From contig NZ_JAGRQH010000002.1 of the NCBI RefSeq assembly GCF_018122595.1, forward strand, positions 186,001-250,000: DNA of 64,000 nt, read 5' to 3'. Positions 30,296 to 40,098 of this stretch are shown piece by piece. The position numbers and the translations under genes are program-made. Under the pieces are notes generated by a model that saw only the letters and a list, made by a program, of their open reading frames with translations, was not told the DNA's origin and did no database searches. Within the stretch, counting starts at the first letter, position 1, and each line of letters begins with the position of its first letter. The DNA comes from Neokomagataea anthophila (GTDB taxonomy: Bacteria; Pseudomonadota; Alphaproteobacteria; Acetobacterales; Acetobacteraceae).

Positions 30296-33200
30296 TCAGG
30301 ATTCCCCCTGCTCCAGCTCGACATTCAAGCCGAGCGACTTCAGCTCCTTGATCAGAACGTTGAAGCTCTCCGGGATACCCGCTTCGAAGTCATCTTGCTC
30401 ACGCACGATAGCTTCATAAACCTTGGTACGACCAGAAACGTCATCCGACTTCACCGTTAGCATTTCTTGCAAGGTGTAAGCCGCACCGTATGCTTCCAGT
30501 GCCCAGACCTCCATCTCACCAAAACGCTGCCCACCAAACTGTGCCTTACCACCCAGCGGCTGCTGCGTAACAAGCGAGTATGGACCGATCGAACGTGCGT
30601 GGATTTTATCGTCCACAAGGTGATGCAGCTTCAACATATAGATGTAGCCAACCGTCGTCTTACGCTCGAACGGCTCACCTGTACGACCATCAATCAGCTG
30701 AGACTGACCGGATGTATCCACACCAGCTTTTGCCAGCATGTCTTCAATATCCGGAATGGACGCACCGTCGAAGACTGGCGTTGCGATTGGCAAGCCCTTG
30801 CGAAGGTTATTCGCGAGTTCAACCAACTGCTCATTCGGAAGCGTAGCGACATCCTGCTCGAAAACAGCATCGCCATAAACTTCACGCAGACGATCCAACA
30901 GATCTTGCTTACGCTCACCCGTACGCTGATATTCATCGACCATTTCGCCGATGCTGGCGCCGATATTCGCACAAGCCCAACCCAGATGGGTTTCAAGGAT
31001 CTGCCCGATATTCATTCGTGACGGCACGCCGAGCGGGTTCAGAACGATATCGACCGCCTGACCGTTCTCCAAGAATGGCATGTCTTCCACAGGAACAACG
31101 CGGGATACAACACCCTTATTCCCGTGACGACCCGCCATCTTATCACCTGGCTGAAGCTTACGCTTCACAGCAACGAAGACCTTAACCATCTTCATTACGC
31201 CCGGTGGCAGCTCATCACCACGCTGCAGCTTCTCAACCTTGTTGTCAAAGCGTGCATTGATACGACGAACCGCTTCATCGAACTCAGCGCGCAGCGTTTC
31301 CAACTCCGCTGTAACTTCGTCAGAAGATACAACGATGTTACGCCACGTCACCTTCTGGTGCTCGTCAAGCAGTTCAGCCGTAATCGGCGTACCCGTACGG
31401 ATACCCTTGAAGCCAGAACCTGCCGTTTGACCAACCAGACGCTCACGTAGACGGTTATAGAAGCTGCGCTCTTGAATGCCGCGTTCGTCGTCACGATCCT
31501 TCGTCAAACGCTCAATTTCAGAGCGTTCGATTGCCATCGCACGTTCGTCTTTATCCACGCCACGACGCGAGAAGACGCGGACGTCAACAATGGTACCACT
31601 CGTTCCAGGCGGCAACTTCAGAGACGTATCACGAACATCCGAAGCCTTTTCACCAAAGATAGCGCGCAGAAGCTTCTCTTCTGGCGTCATCGGGCTTTCA
31701 CCCTTCGGTGTTACCTTACCGACCAGAATATCACCCGGATTAACTTCTGCACCGACATAGACGATACCGGCCTCGTCGAGGTTACGCAGAGCTTCTTCAC
31801 CGACATTCGGAATGTCACGCGTGATTTCTTCTTGGCCAAGCTTGGTATCACGAGCCATGACCTCAAATTCCTCGATATGGATCGAGGTAAAGACGTCATC
31901 ACGCGCGATGCGCTCGGAAATGAGGATGGAATCCTCAAAGTTGTAACCGTTCCATGGCATAAACGCGACGAGCACGTTACGGCCAAGTGCCAGATCACCC
32001 AGATCAGTAGACGGACCATCAGCGATAATATCGCCAGCATGAACCGTGTCACCAACCTTCACCAACGGACGTTGGTTAATGCAGGTGGACTGGTTTGAAC
32101 GCATGTACTTACGCAGACGATAAATATCGACACCCTGCGTTGAACCTGCATCATCCGTTACGCGGACAACGATACGCGCACCATCGATTTGATCGATGAC
32201 ACCTTTACGCTTTGCAACGATGGTCGCACCAGAATCGCGCGCCACAGCGGATTCCATACCCGTACCAACTAGCGGTGCATCCGCACGTACCAGCGGCACA
32301 GCCTGACGTTGCATGTTCGCGCCCATCAGTGCGCGGTTCGCGTCATCGTTCTCAAGGAACGGAATCAACGCAGCAGCAACAGACACCAACTGCTTCGGCG
32401 AAACGTCACAAGCGGTAACTTGTTCCGGCGGAACCACGCGGAAGTCACCAGACTTACGAACGGAAACCAGTTCATCCGTCAGTTGACCATCAGCATCCTG
32501 CTTTGCATCAGCCTGAGCAACGACCAGCTTCTCTTCCTGCATCGCAGAAAGATACTTCCAGCCGTCCTGCAGAACGCCGTCCTTAACCAGACGGTAAGGC
32601 GTTTCGATGAAGCCGTATTTATTCACCTTCGCGTAAGTCGAAAGTGAGTTAATCAGACCAATGTTCGGGCCTTCAGGCGTTTCGATTGGGCAGATACGAC
32701 CATAATGCGTTGGATGAACGTCACGAACTTCAAAGCCTGCGCGTTCACGTGTCAAACCACCCGGACCAAGCGCTGAAAGACGACGCTTATGCGTCACTTC
32801 AGAGAGTGGGTTAGTTTGGTCCATAAACTGGCTAAGCTGTGACGAACCGAAGAACTCACGCACAGCAGCAGCGGCTGGCTTCGCATTAATCAAGTCATGC
32901 GGCATGACCGTATCAATGTCGACAGAGCCCATACGCTCACGGATAGCGCGCTCCATACGGAGCAGACCAACGCGATACTGGTTTTCCATCAATTCGCCCA
33001 CTGAACGAACACGACGGTTACCCAAGTTATCAATATCGTCGATCTGACCACGACCATCCTTCAGGTCGCACATGATCTTAATCGTGCGCAGAATATCTTC
33101 TTTACGCAGAACACGCAGCGTATCCGGCGTTTCAACATCCAGACGCATGTTCATCTTCACACGACCAACCGATGACAGATCATAGCGGTCAGATGCAAAG

Positions 33201-34468
33201 AAGAGACCATGGAACATGGCTTCTGCCGTTTCCTTGGTCGGCGGCTCACCTGGGCGCATGACGCGGTAGATATCAATCAACGCTTCGTCACGGCTCGTGT
33301 TCTTATCAGCAGCCAGCGTATTACGGATCCAGGGACCATGCGAACCATCAACAGCCAGTGTCGGCAGTTCCGTGATGCCCTGCTCTTCCAGCGCTGCAAG
33401 ACGGTCTTCCGTCAGTTCATCGCCTGCTTCGCCGTAGATTTCACCCGTATTCTCGTTCACCAAGTCATACGCAAGGAAGCGACCAAGCACATCCAAACGG
33501 CCAACCTGCACAACGCGGGTCTTTTCAGCAATCTTACGAACCATACGGCCCGTCAGCTTAGCATCAGCTTCAGCAACAACTTCACCGGTATCAGCGTCAA
33601 CCAGCGGGCTCAGCAGCTTCAAACCACGGAACGCTTCTGGCTCGAACGGACGCGCCCAAGAATCACCCTGACGGGTGAACGGCACCATTCCGTAGAAGTA
33701 GTTCAGGATTTCATCCTGATCCATACCCGCGATGTCGAGCGAATCAACATCACCGCCGTCTGCTTCTTTTGCTGCGCGCTGCGCGATATAATTCTCACCA
33801 GCCAGCGCATAAAGCAACGTGGTGACAGGCAGCTTACGCTTACGATCGATACGAACGTAGATCAGGTCCTTGGCATCGAACTCGAAGTCGAGCCATGAAC
33901 CACGGTAAGGGATCACACGTGCTGCGAAAAGATATTTACCAGAAGAATGCGTCTTACCCTTGTCGTGATCAAAGAACACGCCCGGGCTACGATGCATTTG
34001 AGAAACAATGACACGCTCTGTGCCATTGATGATGAAGGTACCATTATCGGTCATGAGCGGCATGTCGCCCATGTAAACCGGCTGCTCCTTCAAATCATGA
34101 ATGGAGCGTGATCCTGTATCTTCATCGATATCCCACGTCGTCAGACGCAGGATCACCTTCAACGGAGCCGCAAATGTCAGGCCACGTTGAATACATTCTT
34201 CGACGTCGTATTTCGGCTCTTCGAATTCGTAGGAAACGAAATCCAGACGTCCACGGCCCGCAAAATCGTTGATCGGGAAGACCGAACGGAACACTTCTTG
34301 AAGCCCGGCTTCTTGCCGCGCATCAGGACTCACGTTCATCTGCAGGAACGCTTCATACGAAGCGCGCTGCACATCGATCAGATTGGGCATCGGCGCGATT
34401 TCGGGGATACGCCCGAAACTTTTGCGGATCCTCTTGCGTCCCGTGAACGATTTGGCGATCGCGTTCAT
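30296..34468 (-). CDS. rpoB: DNA-directed RNA polymerase subunit beta
   Basis: 1390 residues. The rifampicin pocket [24 protein letters not shown] near residue 520-545 has the sensitive-type residues at the main resistance positions (S, D, H, R). Later motifs include [20 protein letters not shown] and the C-terminal [51 protein letters not shown]. It forms the active centre together with beta'. The 244-bp upstream spacer holds its own promoter and an attenuator-like hairpin. Confidence 0.99.
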   Translation of the reverse strand: MNAIAKSFTGRKRIRKSFGRIPEIAPMPNLIDVQRASYEAFLQMNVSPDARQEAGLQEVFRSVFPINDFAGRGRLDFVSYEFEEPKYDVEECIQRGLTFAAPLKVILRLTTWDIDEDTGSRSIHDLKEQPVYMGDMPLMTDNGTFIINGTERVIVSQMHRSPGVFFDHDKGKTHSSGKYLFAARVIPYRGSWLDFEFDAKDLIYVRIDRKRKLPVTTLLYALAGENYIAQRAAKEADGGDVDSLDIAGMDQDEILNYFYGMVPFTRQGDSWARPFEPEAFRGLKLLSPLVDADTGEVVAEADAKLTGRMVRKIAEKTRVVQVGRLDVLGRFLAYDLVNENTGEIYGEAGDELTEDRLAALEEQGITELPTLAVDGSHGPWIRNTLAADKNTSRDEALIDIYRVMRPGEPPTKETAEAMFHGLFFASDRYDLSSVGRVKMNMRLDVETPDTLRVLRKEDILRTIKIMCDLKDGRGQIDDIDNLGNRRVRSVGELMENQYRVGLLRMERAIRERMGSVDIDTVMPHDLINAKPAAAAVREFFGSSQLSQFMDQTNPLSEVTHKRRLSALGPGGLTRERAGFEVRDVHPTHYGRICPIETPEGPNIGLINSLSTYAKVNKYGFIETPYRLVKDGVLQDGWKYLSAMQEEKLVVAQADAKQDADGQLTDELVSVRKSGDFRVVPPEQVTACDVSPKQLVSVAAALIPFLENDDANRALMGANMQRQAVPLVRADAPLVGTGMESAVARDSGATIVAKRKGVIDQIDGARIVVRVTDDAGSTQGVDIYRLRKYMRSNQSTCINQRPLVKVGDTVHAGDIIADGPSTDLGDLALGRNVLVAFMPWNGYNFEDSILISERIARDDVFTSIHIEEFEVMARDTKLGQEEITRDIPNVGEEALRNLDEAGIVYVGAEVNPGDILVGKVTPKGESPMTPEEKLLRAIFGEKASDVRDTSLKLPPGTSGTIVDVRVFSRRGVDKDERAMAIERSEIERLTKDRDDERGIQERSFYNRLRERLVGQTAGSGFKGIRTGTPITAELLDEHQKVTWRNIVVSSDEVTAELETLRAEFDEAVRRINARFDNKVEKLQRGDELPPGVMKMVKVFVAVKRKLQPGDKMAGRHGNKGVVSRVVPVEDMPFLENGQAVDIVLNPLGVPSRMNIGQILETHLGWACANIGASIGEMVDEYQRTGERKQDLLDRLREVYGDAVFEQDVATLPNEQLVELANNLRKGLPIATPVFDGASIPDIEDMLAKAGVDTSGQSQLIDGRTGEPFERKTTVGYIYMLKLHHLVDDKIHARSIGPYSLVTQQPLGGKAQFGGQRFGEMEVWALEAYGAAYTLQEMLTVKSDDVSGRTKVYEAIVREQDDFEAGIPESFNVLIKELKSLGLNVELEQGES

Positions 34469-34591
34469 CTATTATTGCCCTCTGCACCAGACCTTCGGGG
34501 CGCCCGGATAGAAGTCAGGAAAACCCACTTCCCTGACGGGCGACCGGAACGACCGGACCAAACTGGTTATCATTAACGTGGCGAGTCGCGC

Positions 34592-34620
34592 ACTATACGC
34601 GAAGTTTTCGCCAACGGCAA
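34592..34620 (-). promoter_or_regulatory. Internal sigma-70 promoter upstream of rpoB
   Basis: Minus strand: TTGCCG (plus 34615-34620), 17-bp spacer, TATAGT (plus 34592-34597). The -10 matches 5 of 6 and the -35 4 of 6. It lies just downstream of the rplL-rpoB hairpin and gives an rpoB leader of about 115 nt. Confidence 0.6.
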
Positions 34621-34623
34621 ATC

Positions 34624-34651
34624 GGGCGGGAACCGCATGCGATTCCCGCCC
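34624..34651 (-). other. Strong hairpin in the rplL-rpoB spacer
   Basis: GGGCGGGAA (34624-34632) pairs with TTCCCGCCC (34643-34651). After one mismatch CG/CG pairs close a CATG loop. There is no T tract. In E. coli this spacer holds an attenuator and an RNase III site that lower rpoBC relative to rplJL; the position here fits the same role. Confidence 0.65.
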
Positions 34652-34712
34652 CGTCCGTCTGCTTTCGCAGAAATCACCCCCCCCCAAGAGGAGAGCGATC
34701 CAGTCGAGTTAA

Positions 34713-35087
34713 TTACTTAACTTCGACCTTTGCACCAGCTGCTTCAAGAGCGGCCTTGATCTTTTCAGCTTCGTCCTTAGACGCGCCTTCCTTAACGGTC
34801 TTCGGTGCGCCTTCGACCAGGTCCTTAGCTTCCTTCAGACCCAGGCCCGTGATGCCACGGATTTCCTTAATGACGTTGATCTTCTTGTCGCCAGCAGATG
34901 CCAGGACAACGTCAAATTCGGTCTTTTCTTCAGCAGCAGCAGCAGCAGCAGCTGGAGCAGCAGCAGCAGCAGCAACTGGAGCAGCAGCAGAAACGCCCCA
35001 CTTCTCTTCGAGAAGCTTGGACAGTTCAGCAGCTTCGAGAACGGTCAGAGCTGACAGCTCTTCAACAATCTTTGCCAGATCGGCCAT
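34713..35087 (-). CDS. rplL: 50S ribosomal protein L7/L12
   Basis: 124 residues. The N-terminal dimer domain [29 protein letters not shown] is followed by an Ala-rich hinge of about 20 residues. The C-terminal factor-binding domain is [43 protein letters not shown]. The hinge is encoded by near-pure GCT/GCA triplets (see the repeat). 67 bp after rplJ. Confidence 0.98.
   Translation of the reverse strand: MADLAKIVEELSALTVLEAAELSKLLEEKWGVSAAAPVAAAAAAPAAAAAAAEEKTEFDVVLASAGDKKINVIKEIRGITGLGLKEAKDLVEGAPKTVKEGASKDEAEKIKAALEAAGAKVEVK
34931..34972. repeat. CAG/CTG triplet runs coding the L7/L12 hinge
   Basis: Seven CAG units (34931-34951) and, after a short break, five more (34958-34972) on the plus strand, read as GCT/Ala codons on the coding strand. 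The purity is unusual for a bacterial coding repeat and could allow in-frame length change. Confidence 0.8.
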
Positions 35088-35154
35088 GGTTTTCTTCCTG
35101 TGTAATGCACTAATGTCGTGGTAAAGGATTTACGCCGCAGCGTAGATCCAACTC

Positions 35155-35679
35155 TTAGGCGGCTTCCGTGTCGCCGGTCTCGGCATAGGCGCCAAGAACG
35201 CGAGCAAGTTGGCCAGCCGGCGCTTGAGTGATACCTGCGATACGCGTAGCTGGCGTTTGGATCATACCAACCAGCTTTGCACGCAGCTCATCAAGCGACG
35301 GCAGTTCGGCAAGAGCCTTGACCCCGTTGACGTCCAGCGTCTGGGAGCCGAGAGCGCCACCGAGCACTACCAACTTTTCGTTCTTCTTGGCGAACTCAAC
35401 GATAACCTTCGCCACTGCCACTGGATCTTCAGACCACGCAAGCGCAGTCGGACCCTTCAGCAGAGGTACGATACCGTCGAATTGGGTCCCATCCAGAGCG
35501 CGGCTGGCCAGCCGGTTCTTCGCAACCTTATATGTCGCCCCTACAGCCCGAATCTGGCGACGCAATTCCGTCACATCAGCAACCGTCAAACCCTTATTCT
35601 GGGTGACGACTACCATTGACGTGCTTGCGAACACCTCGGCGAGGAACGAGACAAAGGCCCGTTTTTCCGTGCGGTCCAA
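35155..35679 (-). CDS. rplJ: 50S ribosomal protein L10
   Basis: 174 residues. The start is a TTG at 35679 ([19 protein letters not shown]), chosen because GAGGAGA lies 6-7 nt upstream; no ATG is suitably placed. It has [32 protein letters not shown] and [20 protein letters not shown]. uL10 forms the stalk base holding L7/L12 dimers and represses rplJL through its leader in other bacteria. Confidence 0.96.
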   Translation of the reverse strand: MDRTEKRAFVSFLAEVFASTSMVVVTQNKGLTVADVTELRRQIRAVGATYKVAKNRLASRALDGTQFDGIVPLLKGPTALAWSEDPVAVAKVIVEFAKKNEKLVVLGGALGSQTLDVNGVKALAELPSLDELRAKLVGMIQTPATRIAGITQAPAGQLARVLGAYAETGDTEAA

Positions 35680-35696
35680 AACCAGTCTCCTCGTCA

Positions 35697-35714
35697 GTCT
35701 GATCGAAATCAGAC
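35697..35714 (-). other. Tetraloop hairpin just upstream of rplJ
   Basis: A 7-bp perfect stem with a TTCG loop on the RNA, ending 17 nt before the TTG start and close to the ribosome site. It is well placed for translational control. Confidence 0.6.
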
Positions 35715-35964
35715 CCGGTTACCCATGGAGTAGCCCCACTTAAAAGCAAAACTACTCCGCTCGCCTGTCCAGCCAAGAGCGTTCCAAGTGCATTGCAGCC
35801 TAAACTACATTAGACACTGACGCCCCATCTGACGCTCGCGGCTTTACGCCCTTTAGGACACCTCGCTGAGCGAAATATCACGCGCGATCTTGGACAGGTT
35901 GGGAAGCAACACCCGAAAGCATCGCCCCCTACGCCACCACACCGAAGTGCGGCGTCATTCTAAA

Positions 35965-35986
35965 CCGAGGGAGAAAACCCCCTCGG
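35965..35986 (-). terminator. Hairpin after rplA, probable partial terminator
   Basis: CCGAGGG (35965-35971) and CCCTCGG (35980-35986) form a 7-bp GC-rich stem 17 bp past the rplA stop. The minus strand continues TTTAG, a weak U tract. Confidence 0.5.
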
Positions 35987-36002
35987 CAAACTCAGGCGAA
36001 AA

Positions 36003-36695
36003 TTACGCCTGGAAGCTGGAAACATCCACACGGACGCCCGGGCCCATCGTAGAAGACAGAGCAGCCTTCTTCAGGTAGGTACCCTTCGCACCAGTTGGAC
36101 GCGCCTTTTGAACAGCATCAACCAGAGCGTTGATATTCTCAACCAGCTTTGCTTCGTCGAAAGAAGCCTTACCAACACCAGCATGGATAATACCAGCTTT
36201 TTCAGCGCGGTATTCAACCTGACCGGACTTAGCAGCCGTGATCGCACCCTTAACATCCATCGTTACCGTACCGAGACGTGGGTTCGGCATCAGGCCACGT
36301 GGACCAAGGATCTTACCAAGACGACCAACCAGAGCCATCATGTCAGGCGTCGCAATGCAGCGATCGAATGCGATTTCACCAGCTTGAATCTTTTCAGCCA
36401 GATCTTCTGCACCAACAACTTCCGCACCAGCAGCCAAAGCTTCTTCAGCCTTAGCACCACGTGCGAATACGCCAACACGCAACGTCTTACCCGTACCATG
36501 CGGCAGGGAAATCAGACCACGGACCATTTGGTCAGCGTGACGTGGGTCGATACCAAGATTCAAAGAAACTTCGATTGTTTCGTCGAACTTTGCCTTTGCA
36601 TTACCCTTAACCAAAGCAACAGCTTCAGAAAGTGCATAAGGCTTGTTACGCTCAACAGTAGCTTGAGCAGCCGTCAGACGCTTGTTCTTCGCCAT
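36003..36695 (-). CDS. rplA: 50S ribosomal protein L1
   Basis: 230 residues from the ATG at 36695 ([20 protein letters not shown]). A longer frame overlapping rplK has no L1 homology. [40 protein letters not shown] and the C-terminal [21 protein letters not shown] are diagnostic of uL1. Starts 4 bp after rplK; in E. coli L1 represses this pair. Confidence 0.98.
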   Translation of the reverse strand: MAKNKRLTAAQATVERNKPYALSEAVALVKGNAKAKFDETIEVSLNLGIDPRHADQMVRGLISLPHGTGKTLRVGVFARGAKAEEALAAGAEVVGAEDLAEKIQAGEIAFDRCIATPDMMALVGRLGKILGPRGLMPNPRLGTVTMDVKGAITAAKSGQVEYRAEKAGIIHAGVGKASFDEAKLVENINALVDAVQKARPTGAKGTYLKKAALSSTMGPGVRVDVSSFQA

Positions 36696-36699
36696 GATA

Positions 36700-37134
36700 T
36701 CAGCCCTCCACCACATCGAGACCGATTGACTTAGCAGAACCCGCAAGCATGCGAACTGCACCATCAATGTCGTTAGCGTTCATGTCCTTGAACTTCGTCT
36801 CAGCGATTTCACGCAATTGAGCCGTCGTTACGGAACCAACTGAAGCAGCCTTACCAACCGTCTGGCTACCCTTAGAAATCTTTGCAGCTTTCAAAAGGAA
36901 GTAGGTGTTTGGTGGCGTCTTCGTGATGAAGCTGAACGTACGGTCTGCATACGCGGTGATAACCACCGGGATTGGCATACCTGGCTCAAGACCTTGCGTC
37001 TTCGCGTTGAACTCTTTGCAGAACTGCATGATGTTCAGACCGCGTTGACCCAGTGCTGGACCGACTGGTGGTGACGGATTAGCTTTACCCGCCGGGATCT
37101 GCAGCTTGATGTAGCCAACAACTTTTTTGGCCAT
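36700..37134 (-). CDS. rplK: 50S ribosomal protein L11
   Basis: 144 residues. [40 protein letters not shown] is the thiostrepton/GTPase-centre N-domain, followed by [19 protein letters not shown] and the C-domain. It is the first gene of the super-cluster. secE and nusG, normally immediately upstream, are absent; an efflux gene on the same strand ends 106 bp before it. Confidence 0.98.
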   Translation of the reverse strand: MAKKVVGYIKLQIPAGKANPSPPVGPALGQRGLNIMQFCKEFNAKTQGLEPGMPIPVVITAYADRTFSFITKTPPNTYFLLKAAKISKGSQTVGKAASVGSVTTAQLREIAETKFKDMNANDIDGAVRMLAGSAKSIGLDVVEG

Positions 37135-37240
37135 ATCCGGGACTCCCCTAATATTGCGTTCCCGAACCGCGGTGGTACGGAGTCGCTTAACGCAACTCCT
37201 CCCGCGTTCGAATTGAGGGGGTCCCCTAGACTATATTACC

Positions 37241-38836
37241 CTAGTGGGTCAACCCCCTTAGATCATTCTGTTGAGGTGTATCATGATTTTCCACACCACC
37301 AACAGCTTTGGGTGTCCGCAAGTTGTTATATTGCAGCACACCAAATGGGTTAATTTGTCCCATCTTTGGCAAAGAATCTGCCTGCCAACCACCACCAAGC
37401 GCCCGCATCAAACGAACACTCGCCTGAACCTGAGCCGTCTGCACACGAACTAGTGACAAACGCGCCTGCAAAGCATCTTGCTGAGCAACCAAGGCATCAA
37501 GATAGTTCGACAAACCACCCGTATAGAGTGACATAGTCATATGTTGAGTGCGTAATGCCGCATCAACAGCCTTACCTTCTTGCTCTTGCGCCGTACGATA
37601 TTGCACCGTCTGGGTCAGGCCATTCTCCACATCCCCAAATGCAGACAACACCGTAGAACGATATTCATCTACACTCTGGCGATACTGAGACCATGCCCGC
37701 TGCAACGCAGCCCGACGTAAACCACCCGTAAAGGCTGGTTCAACAGCCTGCACCGCAATGCGCCAAAACGCATTTGAGATACCACCAAGGTCGAACCCGG
37801 CATTCTCAAAACCACCGCTCGCACTAATAGAGATATCCGGATAAAAAGCAGCCCGGGACACACCAATAGCCCGTGAGGCTGCGGCCATCCGGCGTTCAGC
37901 CGCAGCAATATCTGGCCGCCTCTGAAGCAATGTTGAAGGCACACCCGCATTAATCGGCACAACACCAAAATGCAGCCGTACGTCATTCACCGGCGCAATA
38001 TGAAAAGCTGCAGGCGCTGTGTTCAACAACACCGCCATTGCATTCTCAATCACTTGCCGTTGCGCCACAATCCGCGACTGAGACGACATCGCAGAATAAA
38101 GCTGGTTTTCAGCACGAGAGACATCGAGCCCCGCACCAATAGCGCCTTCTTGACGCAAGCGTGTAATTTCTACTGCCGTCTGGAAATACCGAATGGAGTC
38201 ACTATACACTTCATTCTGCGCATCGAGACCGCGCAAAGTCACGTAATCACTGGCGAGCTCTGCCTCTAGGCTGAGCTTGGCCTGCGCGTAATCAGCTGCT
38301 GTCGCCTGTGCGAGGTTCTTTTCCATCCGCGTTGAGTTACGGATCTTACTCCAGAAATCCGGCTCCCACGTAGCTGCACCGCTATAAGCCTCATTCGATT
38401 CATAAGCGAATGAGGAACTCTCCCGGTTATTAAACAAGCGGCCCAGAGACCCCTTGTTATCACTCATATGCCCACTACCCACGAGTTGCGGATAAAGCTG
38501 ACTTTCCGCCTCACGCGCCATATCACGTGCTTGCGTAAATGACTCAGCTGCGGCTTGCAGGTCCGGGTTAACGTTCAGCATCCGCTCTTCAAGGCCATTC
38601 AAAATGGGATCATGGAAAACTGACCACCAATTTCCGGGCAATGTTGAATCGGCTGGCCGTGCATCCACCATAATGCCTTTGCCATGCCACCCATCTGGGT
38701 ACAGAAAAGTTTGCGGTTGGTATTGCGGAGCCAAGTCACACGCACTTAACCCCAAGGTCAGAGCCGCAGCTAATGAAATGCCGCGTGCCCCATACTTATC
38801 ACGCCAAAAGCGCGCCTCTTTTACCTTGCGCATCAC
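37241..38836 (-). CDS. Outer-membrane efflux lipoprotein, NodT family
   Basis: 531 residues. A signal peptide runs to the lipobox LSAC at about residue 33, followed by DLAPQYQP, a variant of the NodT start. It has two efflux-domain repeats and the family motif LLQRRPDIAAAERRMAAASRAIGVSRAAFYPDISISASGGF. It would form the outer-membrane channel of the tripartite pump encoded with the next two genes. The ATG overlaps the adaptor stop (ATGA). It is unlike the first outer-membrane factor in this window except in the family motifs. Confidence 0.88.
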   Translation of the reverse strand: MMRKVKEARFWRDKYGARGISLAAALTLGLSACDLAPQYQPQTFLYPDGWHGKGIMVDARPADSTLPGNWWSVFHDPILNGLEERMLNVNPDLQAAAESFTQARDMAREAESQLYPQLVGSGHMSDNKGSLGRLFNNRESSSFAYESNEAYSGAATWEPDFWSKIRNSTRMEKNLAQATAADYAQAKLSLEAELASDYVTLRGLDAQNEVYSDSIRYFQTAVEITRLRQEGAIGAGLDVSRAENQLYSAMSSQSRIVAQRQVIENAMAVLLNTAPAAFHIAPVNDVRLHFGVVPINAGVPSTLLQRRPDIAAAERRMAAASRAIGVSRAAFYPDISISASGGFENAGFDLGGISNAFWRIAVQAVEPAFTGGLRRAALQRAWSQYRQSVDEYRSTVLSAFGDVENGLTQTVQYRTAQEQEGKAVDAALRTQHMTMSLYTGGLSNYLDALVAQQDALQARLSLVRVQTAQVQASVRLMRALGGGWQADSLPKMGQINPFGVLQYNNLRTPKAVGGVENHDTPQQNDLRGLTH

Positions 38837-40098
38837 CGGCTACTCGCCTCTGCTGGGTTCGCATCATGCTCACGCTCTGCCCGGTGGTCTTCTTCAATTT
38901 GCGCCTTTGTCGGCGCGTTATAACCCGGCGTAGAGTTCACAACGCGGACCTGATCGCCCTCAAGCATATCCGCAGTTGGGTTCGCCACGATCTGATCATG
39001 CGCGGAAATACCGCTCAACACCTGTACCGTCGTACCGAAATTCGTACCTACCGTTACAGACATCAGATGAATATGCCCATCGATGACCTTCGCTATTTGC
39101 ATCCCCTGTGCCCGGAACAGCAGAGCGCTTTCTGGAACAATCAGAATATTTGGGTCACCTGGTGCCGTAATATGCGCAGTTGCATAAGAGTTCGGCCACA
39201 ACAGGTTCTCATCATTGCCAATGCTCAGCTCCGTCGTCACCGTACGGGTTGCCGCGTTAAACGCATTTGCTGAAGCAAGATAAGTCGCCAAAAAATGGCG
39301 GCCCGGATATTGTGGCACCGTCAACTGCGCCGTAATTTTCGGTGAAATAACGCTCGCGAAATCCTGCGGAACAGAAACGAAAACACGCATGCGGTGCGTG
39401 TCCGCCACCGAGAACAATTCGGACGCTGCACCGCGTGAGTTCACATTACCACCGCCAGCATTCACATAGTCACCAACGTTGACCAAGCGCGAGGTGACAA
39501 TCCCATCAAACGGCGCGACAATCCGTTTAAAGTCTTCCAACGCTTGGAAACGATCAACGTCATGCTCTGCGGCTTCCAACTCAGCTTTTTGCGCTGCCGC
39601 ATTCGCCGCCTGAACGTCTACTTCCTGCCGGGAAACAGCTTGCGTGTTTTTCAGGGCTGTCCAACGGTTGGTCGTGATAACCGCCAGCTTATAACGTGCT
39701 AGAACCACGTTATAATGTGCCTTAGCTGCTGCGTATTGGGCATCAATACTTGGCGTATTGATCTCTGCCAGCAAGTCCCCCTGCTTCACATGCGCGCCAT
39801 AGTCTTTGTACCACATTTTCACGTAGCCAGAGACTTGAGCATAAATCGGCGCCTCATACCACGCAGCCAAGTTCGCCGGGAGGTCAACCTCACGGGTCTT
39901 CGGGCCGGCTTGCGGCATAATCAATGATACCGGCGGCGCAGAGACTTCCTCCGTCTCACGCGCCACACGCGCGTGATCGGCCATGCGCCCAAGAATACCC
40001 CAAATCGCGATGACCAGAGCGATCAAGACGACAATGACAAGAATGAGCTTTCCTCGTGGCCCGAACACGCCTGAGCCTTGTTGCGTAGACTGGTTCAC
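38833..40098 (-). CDS. RND efflux periplasmic adaptor (MFP/HlyD)
   Basis: 421 residues. One N-terminal membrane helix (GKLILVIVVLIALVIAIWGIL, residues 14-34), then a lipoyl half-motif WYKDYGAHVKQGDLLAEINTP, an alpha-helical hairpin, and the second half IVAPFDGIVTSRLVNVGDYV. A beta-barrel and membrane-proximal domain follow. It links the RND pump to the outer-membrane factor. Both ends overlap neighbours by 4 bp. The His/Glu/Asp-rich C-terminal tail is not metal-binding in any recognisable pattern. Confidence 0.9.
   Translation of the reverse strand: MNQSTQQGSGVFGPRGKLILVIVVLIALVIAIWGILGRMADHARVARETEEVSAPPVSLIMPQAGPKTREVDLPANLAAWYEAPIYAQVSGYVKMWYKDYGAHVKQGDLLAEINTPSIDAQYAAAKAHYNVVLARYKLAVITTNRWTALKNTQAVSRQEVDVQAANAAAQKAELEAAEHDVDRFQALEDFKRIVAPFDGIVTSRLVNVGDYVNAGGGNVNSRGAASELFSVADTHRMRVFVSVPQDFASVISPKITAQLTVPQYPGRHFLATYLASANAFNAATRTVTTELSIGNDENLLWPNSYATAHITAPGDPNILIVPESALLFRAQGMQIAKVIDGHIHLMSVTVGTNFGTTVQVLSGISAHDQIVANPTADMLEGDQVRVVNSTPGYNAPTKAQIEEDHRAEREHDANPAEASSR

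Larger units (their letters stand above)
35680..36002 (-). promoter_or_regulatory. rplA-rplJ spacer: L10 leader region
   Basis: 323 bp with no gene. Near rplJ are two perfect hairpins: GTCTGAT-CGAA-ATCAGAC (35697-35714) and GGAGTAG/CTACTCC with an 18-nt loop (35727-33 and 35752-58). The region matches in position the L10 leader at which L10-L7/L12 represses translation. A terminator-like stem follows rplA. No promoter was recognised with confidence. Confidence 0.6.

Noticed and set aside
33209-33898. Plus-strand open frame inside rpoB
   Set aside because: Antisense shadow within a fully conserved essential gene.
34931-34972. CRISPR-like repetition
   Set aside because: It is a coding triplet run in rplL, without spacers. 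No CRISPR array was seen in the window.
37184-37260. Promoter for rplK from TTGACC with TATAGT
   Set aside because: The spacing is only 11 bp, so no valid -35/-10 pair could be assigned.
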